Part shown: positions 60,876-64,000 of the stretch, in pieces
Position numbering within the stretch: position 1 is the first letter of the stretch
Layout of the letters: each line of letters starts with the position of its first letter
DNA from: an uncultured Muribaculaceae bacterium
Lineage (GTDB): Bacteria; Bacteroidota; Bacteroidia; Bacteroidales; Muribaculaceae
Direction: 5' to 3'
Length of the DNA: 64,000 nucleotides
Assembly (NCBI GenBank): GCA_910584525.1
Contig: CAJUAT010000004.1
Location: forward strand, 27,613 to 91,612
The notes under the pieces: generated by a model
The model's input: the letters and a program-made list of their open reading frames with translations, nothing else
Databases searched by the model: none
What the model was told of the DNA's origin: nothing
Translations under genes and position numbers: made by a program

Positions 60876-62735
60876 TTATCTGCGGTCAATGTCGTCGTAT
60901 AGTTTCTGGAGGTACGCCTTGACTCTGACGGTATTGGATTCTGCGGCATTTCTACGGGAATAGACAACCTTTCCCGAGGCGTTGTCGAAAATCATGGCAT
61001 TGTCGGCATCGGCATAACCCATGGCATCGGGGACGGTGAAGAAAGCGAAATGCGGATTGCGGCTGTCGAGCATATCCTTGCTGAAGGCGAACATACTGTG
61101 GCTGAGGCCAAGCTGCGCCAGAATTGTGGCCGCTATGTCCTGTTGCGAGCCATATGACTCTATCTTCAGGGGCTTTTTCACAGCACCTCCTGCCAAAATT
61201 AGGGGGATACGGTAACGGCTCTCCTTGTAATTGTCGATCACATGGGGATAGCATCCGAGATGGTCGGCAATAAAGATGACCACCGTCCGGTCCCACAGCC
61301 GGCTGTCGCGGAGCCGGTTCATGAATTCGCCTATACAGCTGTCGGTATATGCGAAGGCGTTGAGGGCTTTGTCGTCGAGTCTGCGATAGGGTACGTCGAA
61401 AGGCTCGTGACTGCTGGAGGTCTGTATCACCCTGAATCGAGGAGCCCCGTGATTCTCCGAGGAATAGTCTTTCCAGAATCTGTTGAACAGTTCATGGTCG
61501 GGCGCTCCCCATTTGCTCATTCTTGCCTTTAACAGAAAATCTGTGTCGGATATGATTTTGCCAAATCCCGACGACACAAGGTATGAGCGCATGTTAGTGA
61601 AATCGGCGTCACCACCGTAATAATAAGCGGCATCGTATCCCGATTTCTTCAGTTCGGCGGCAAGCGACGGGAGTGTCGACGCTTTGCGGGTATGTTTCAT
61701 GATACTTGCCGTGGGTTGCGCCGGATAGCCGCTCAATATAGATACGAGTCCTCGGTCGGTACGGAAGCTGTTGGCATAGAAGTTGGTGAACAGCACGCCC
61801 TGGCGACTCAGGGAATCGAGCGACGGCGTCACGCCGGTTTTGCCGCCAAGCTCCGACATGATATGATTGGAAAAACTTTCAAGCACCACGAGAATGATGT
61901 CGGGACGAGAGGTGCGGAACAATGAAATGGCGGCGGTGTCGGCAGGGACGTTGTATTCATTGTTGTTCACCTGTATATCCTGCATCGAGCTGAATATGCG
62001 GGATGCCTCGGCATCGTCCATAAATCGGTATCTCGACTTGAAGTCGCCCGACCTTGAGAGGCTCTCCAGCAGATTGAATGCCGGATTTACAGCCAAATGG
62101 TTGAGACGCTGGTCGGAACTGAAGTACACTTTGCCCGTATTCATTACCGACACTGTAAAGCCGCCGCGTATTGGTATAAAGAGGGCTGCCGTAAGGAGAG
62201 TAAGCACCAATGTGGCGGCAACACGGTTTCTGGCCGGCGGGAGTTTCCTTCTGAACAGGTAGTGGAACAGCAAGAAAAGAGCCGCCGCATAGGCGAGCAT
62301 GGCTATAGTACCTGCCGCCACCATCCATACGGGCACGGAGGCGACAGCCTCACGCGGACTTGACATGAAGTAGAAGAGCGGAGTGGTGTCGAGCCGGAAG
62401 CCCCAGTACTCGTAGAGAAACATATCCACGACGGCTATCGATGAGAGTATCACCGAAATGACCGCGAAATATACGTCAAGGATTCGGGAAAGGACTTTCC
62501 CTTCAAACCATACCGACAGGGTGATCAGTACCGCCGGAATAGCCGTAAGGTATCCTGCCATGGATAAATCGAGGGGAAGGCCATGCCATATGGACTGCAG
62601 ACAATCCCAAAGCGTGCATTCATGATATGCGGAATGATTCCACAGCATGAACACCGGTCGCTGAAGCATGAATATCAGCACGAAAAGCAAGAAGACATAG
62701 ATGAGTCTCAACACACGTTCCTTCATATACGGCAT
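60876..62735 (-). CDS. LTA-synthase-family membrane sulfatase (phosphoglycerol/phosphoethanolamine transferase-like)
   Basis: 619 residues. Four or five N-terminal membrane helices (to about residue 215; VLRLIYVFLLFVLIFMLQRPVFML, AMLAYAAALFLLFHYLF). The sulfatase-fold domain begins PDIILVVLESFSNHIMSELGGKTGVTPSLDSLSRQGVLFTNFYANSFRTDRGLVSILSGYP, containing the metal Glu and a Thr (FRTDRG) in the nucleophile position, then YYYGGDADFTNMRSYL, SSHEPFDVPYRRLDD and VIFIADHLGCYP (Asp-His metal ligands). It is a periplasmic transferase adding a glycerol- or ethanolamine-phosphate group to an envelope glycan or lipid. Gram-negative members do not make LTA. The start is MPYMKERV or the internal ATG at 62726. 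Confidence 0.88.
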   Translation of the reverse strand: MPYMKERVLRLIYVFLLFVLIFMLQRPVFMLWNHSAYHECTLWDCLQSIWHGLPLDLSMAGYLTAIPAVLITLSVWFEGKVLSRILDVYFAVISVILSSIAVVDMFLYEYWGFRLDTTPLFYFMSSPREAVASVPVWMVAAGTIAMLAYAAALFLLFHYLFRRKLPPARNRVAATLVLTLLTAALFIPIRGGFTVSVMNTGKVYFSSDQRLNHLAVNPAFNLLESLSRSGDFKSRYRFMDDAEASRIFSSMQDIQVNNNEYNVPADTAAISLFRTSRPDIILVVLESFSNHIMSELGGKTGVTPSLDSLSRQGVLFTNFYANSFRTDRGLVSILSGYPAQPTASIMKHTRKASTLPSLAAELKKSGYDAAYYYGGDADFTNMRSYLVSSGFGKIISDTDFLLKARMSKWGAPDHELFNRFWKDYSSENHGAPRFRVIQTSSSHEPFDVPYRRLDDKALNAFAYTDSCIGEFMNRLRDSRLWDRTVVIFIADHLGCYPHVIDNYKESRYRIPLILAGGAVKKPLKIESYGSQQDIAATILAQLGLSHSMFAFSKDMLDSRNPHFAFFTVPDAMGYADADNAMIFDNASGKVVYSRRNAAESNTVRVKAYLQKLYDDIDRR

Positions 62736-63100
62736 ACGGCAGCTTAATTCATAAACACCACCACAGTAAAAACGAAGAACTGAGAATAAAATTTTTGCCG
62801 ATAATGCCGTTTTTCAACTGCTACCACCATGAAGATCTTCTCGAACAATATACCGATAGCATCGACATGTTTTCTCCCATACGGTCGTAGTTGCTTCTCT
62901 TGGTCGATACTCTCTACACTGCTATGCGGAGTTCCGCACCTTGACAGATTTTTCAGCGGCTGGATGAACTAAAAAGCGATTTTTGCGTTATTATTTTGAA
63001 GATAGCAAAAAAGGTAGTACCTTTGCATTAGAAAAATATCCTGTCGTAACTGAACGGCTACGTGAAAAGTGCGTAGCTCACAAGTGTAGGTTACGCAGGA
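62736..63100. other. AT-rich intergenic region before the DUF3800 gene
   Basis: 365 bp. The left part (to about 62,980) shows no clear signals. The right part carries the plus-strand promoter at 62995-63025 and the folded unit at 63032-63110. The stretch is rich in A/T runs compared with the GC-rich genes to the left. No open frame with protein-like features is seen here. Confidence 0.5.
62995..63025 (+). promoter_or_regulatory. Strong Bacteroidetes promoter facing the DUF3800 gene
   Basis: TTTG at 62995-62998, a 19-bp spacer, TACCTTTG at 63018-63025. A full match to TTTG-N19-21-TAnnTTTG on the plus strand. No protein-coding gene follows on that strand; it leads straight into the structured sequence at 63032-63110. 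Confidence 0.75.
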
Positions 63101-63110
63101 CTATTTTTTT
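63032..63110 (+). ncRNA. Candidate structured small RNA, about 79 nt
   Basis: Downstream of the promoter the sequence folds as a closed unit. Outer stem: CCTG-t-CGTAAC (63040-63050) pairs with GTTACG-CAGG (63090-63099), one bulged T. Inner hairpin: GCTACG (63057-63062) with CGTAGC (63072-63077), 9-nt loop. A linker of about 12 nt follows, and TTTTTTT at 63104-63110 lies 4 nt after the outer stem, a rho-independent end. No ORF is present. The poly-T end overlaps the 3' end of the convergent DUF3800 gene. I know no family for it. Confidence 0.55.
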
Positions 63111-63922
63111 GCCCTTTTGGTTCGTGTCAGATTGCGAGTGTGATGCTTCGGTTTAAAGCTCCAATGCCGATAAATCTGGAACCAACGGTCGTTATCTTCT
63201 TTTATAGGTGTGCTTATACCTATATTGAAATCCGGGTATATCTCTCGGATTTTTGCATTTATATACTTGTATAGCTTCAGTTTGAGTATCGTCCGCTTAC
63301 CTGGCCTTTCGTCGCCGTCTGACTTCAATTTATCTTTTTCGTTCAACTTGAAACATATAGCTCCAAGAATAACATCCATGAATTGCAACGGCAAGTGGGT
63401 TTTGGAATCAACCTCTGAAATTCCCTTTTCTACAAAGTGCACTCCATTCGCCTTGAAGTCATGGTCGTTATTCAAACTGTAGAGATGCGCCACGAAATTC
63501 CTTTTATCTTCCTGGCTCAATGGAATCTCATCTATATATAGGCGAACTCCCTCCTTATCATCGGCAAAGACAAGACCAAATGCATACTTGATGAACTGAT
63601 AGTATAAAATCGGATATTCTTCCTTGCGTTTTTCTGCCGTGAGTTCCGGCTCATACTGATTATGGCGGAAGAATATTCTGATTTTCAACAAGCTCTCTTT
63701 ACCCATTTCAAACAATTCATCAACAAGACGAATGTATTTGTCAAAATGGTAGGCATTTACCTTTTGCCATTTGATTTCATCTTGAATATTCAGCTCCCTC
63801 TTAATTGCTTCCATACGCTCCAATACAATCTCCCTATGCTGAGATTGTACCAGTATACCTCCATAGAAATTGGAGTAATACGTTCCATGTTTATCGCTTT
63901 CATCGAGCCAAATATGTATCAT
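63101..63922 (-). CDS. DUF3800-type protein
   Basis: 273 residues. N-terminal IWLDESDKHGTYYSNFYGGILV (the DES motif at the end of the first strand), EIKWQKVNAYHFDKYIRLVDELFE, VRLYIDEIPLSQEDKRNF, and QFMDVILGAICFKLN (family Q-x-x-D). These are acidic motifs of an RNase-H-like fold as in DUF3800 proteins, which often sit in phage-, plasmid- or defence-linked regions; biochemical function is not established in my knowledge. A basic tail (TRNLTRTKRAKK) closes the protein. The gene is clearly more AT-rich than the rest of the window, suggesting recent transfer. Upstream TAAATTTG on the minus strand (63947-63954) may be its promoter. Confidence 0.75.
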   Translation of the reverse strand: MIHIWLDESDKHGTYYSNFYGGILVQSQHREIVLERMEAIKRELNIQDEIKWQKVNAYHFDKYIRLVDELFEMGKESLLKIRIFFRHNQYEPELTAEKRKEEYPILYYQFIKYAFGLVFADDKEGVRLYIDEIPLSQEDKRNFVAHLYSLNNDHDFKANGVHFVEKGISEVDSKTHLPLQFMDVILGAICFKLNEKDKLKSDGDERPGKRTILKLKLYKYINAKIREIYPDFNIGISTPIKEDNDRWFQIYRHWSFKPKHHTRNLTRTKRAKK

Positions 63923-63946
63923 GTCTAATTTGCCTTATTTGAATTG

Positions 63947-63954
63947 CAAATTTA
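63947..63954 (-). promoter_or_regulatory. TAnnTTTG element of the DUF3800 gene
   Basis: TAAATTTG on the minus strand, 25 bp before the ATG at 63922. The upstream TTTG box is not evident. Nothing further is seen between it and the window end. Confidence 0.5.
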
Positions 63955-64000
63955 GATAAAAATCTTGAGATTTTTACACCGGCAGTATAAAAAATCAAGG

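Overview
The window looks like chromosomal DNA of a gut-type Bacteroidales bacterium; Muribaculaceae or a close relative is my best guess. The basis is the Bacteroidetes promoter pattern TTTG-N19-20-TAnnTTTG found before many genes, a BspA-type leucine-rich protein, surface proteins with Bacteroidales-type C-termini, an ACT-less phosphoglycerate dehydrogenase, a TonB receptor with a carboxypeptidase-like plug extension, and the men, mre and ser gene layouts. No rRNA, tRNA, CRISPR array, phage or intact insertion sequence was seen.

Layout. Positions 1-6253 hold a possible acyl-conjugate uptake and hydrolysis locus: two tandem phospholipase-B-like Ntn-hydrolases (the first cut by the window edge) and two divergent MFS transporters. 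Positions 6360-11015 hold a BspA-like protein, a WG-repeat lipoprotein, a 349-bp inverted-repeat element and an alkaline phosphatase. A 2122-residue GLUG-repeat surface protein (11037-17405) is divergent from a TonB receptor (17802-20198). Positions 20260-30002 hold hisS, a DUF3843-like gene, a Trp-rich low-complexity secreted protein, a FadL-like porin, an orphan ABC ATPase, a lipoprotein and uvrA. Positions 30296-36698 hold a Crp-family regulator, a YbaK-like deacylase, a secreted protein and menB-menC-menE. Positions 36725-47863 hold folE, tpiA plus a SPOR protein, an HtrA protease, an ion channel, an NlpC/P60 lipoprotein overlapping an FNT channel, a family 2 glycosyltransferase, a methyltransferase fused to a DUF2156-like domain, an ECF sigma factor and a DEAD-box helicase. 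Positions 47800-52772 hold lon, a tRNA methyltransferase, a nitrilase-fold amidase, an acyltransferase and a small unknown gene. Positions 52910-58598 are the elongasome operon mreB-mreC-mreD-mrdA-rodA. Positions 58813-60804 are serC-serA, then comes an LTA-synthase-like sulfatase.

The right end (about 62,990-64,000) differs from the rest. It is visibly AT-rich and carries a DUF3800-type gene. Facing its 3' end is a compact, promoter-driven, hairpin-closed, poly-T-ended non-coding unit, which is the best candidate here for an undescribed system.

Two other themes recur. Short tandem repeats of 9-16 bp fill the leaders just before several start codons (WG lipoprotein, hisS, the DUF3843-like gene, menB). 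There are also dispersed non-coding repeats: the 349-bp inverted-repeat element with a solo end at 42728, and a 30-bp degenerate repeat flanking the Crp-family/YbaK gene pair. Family names come from recognising motifs by eye; no database search was possible.
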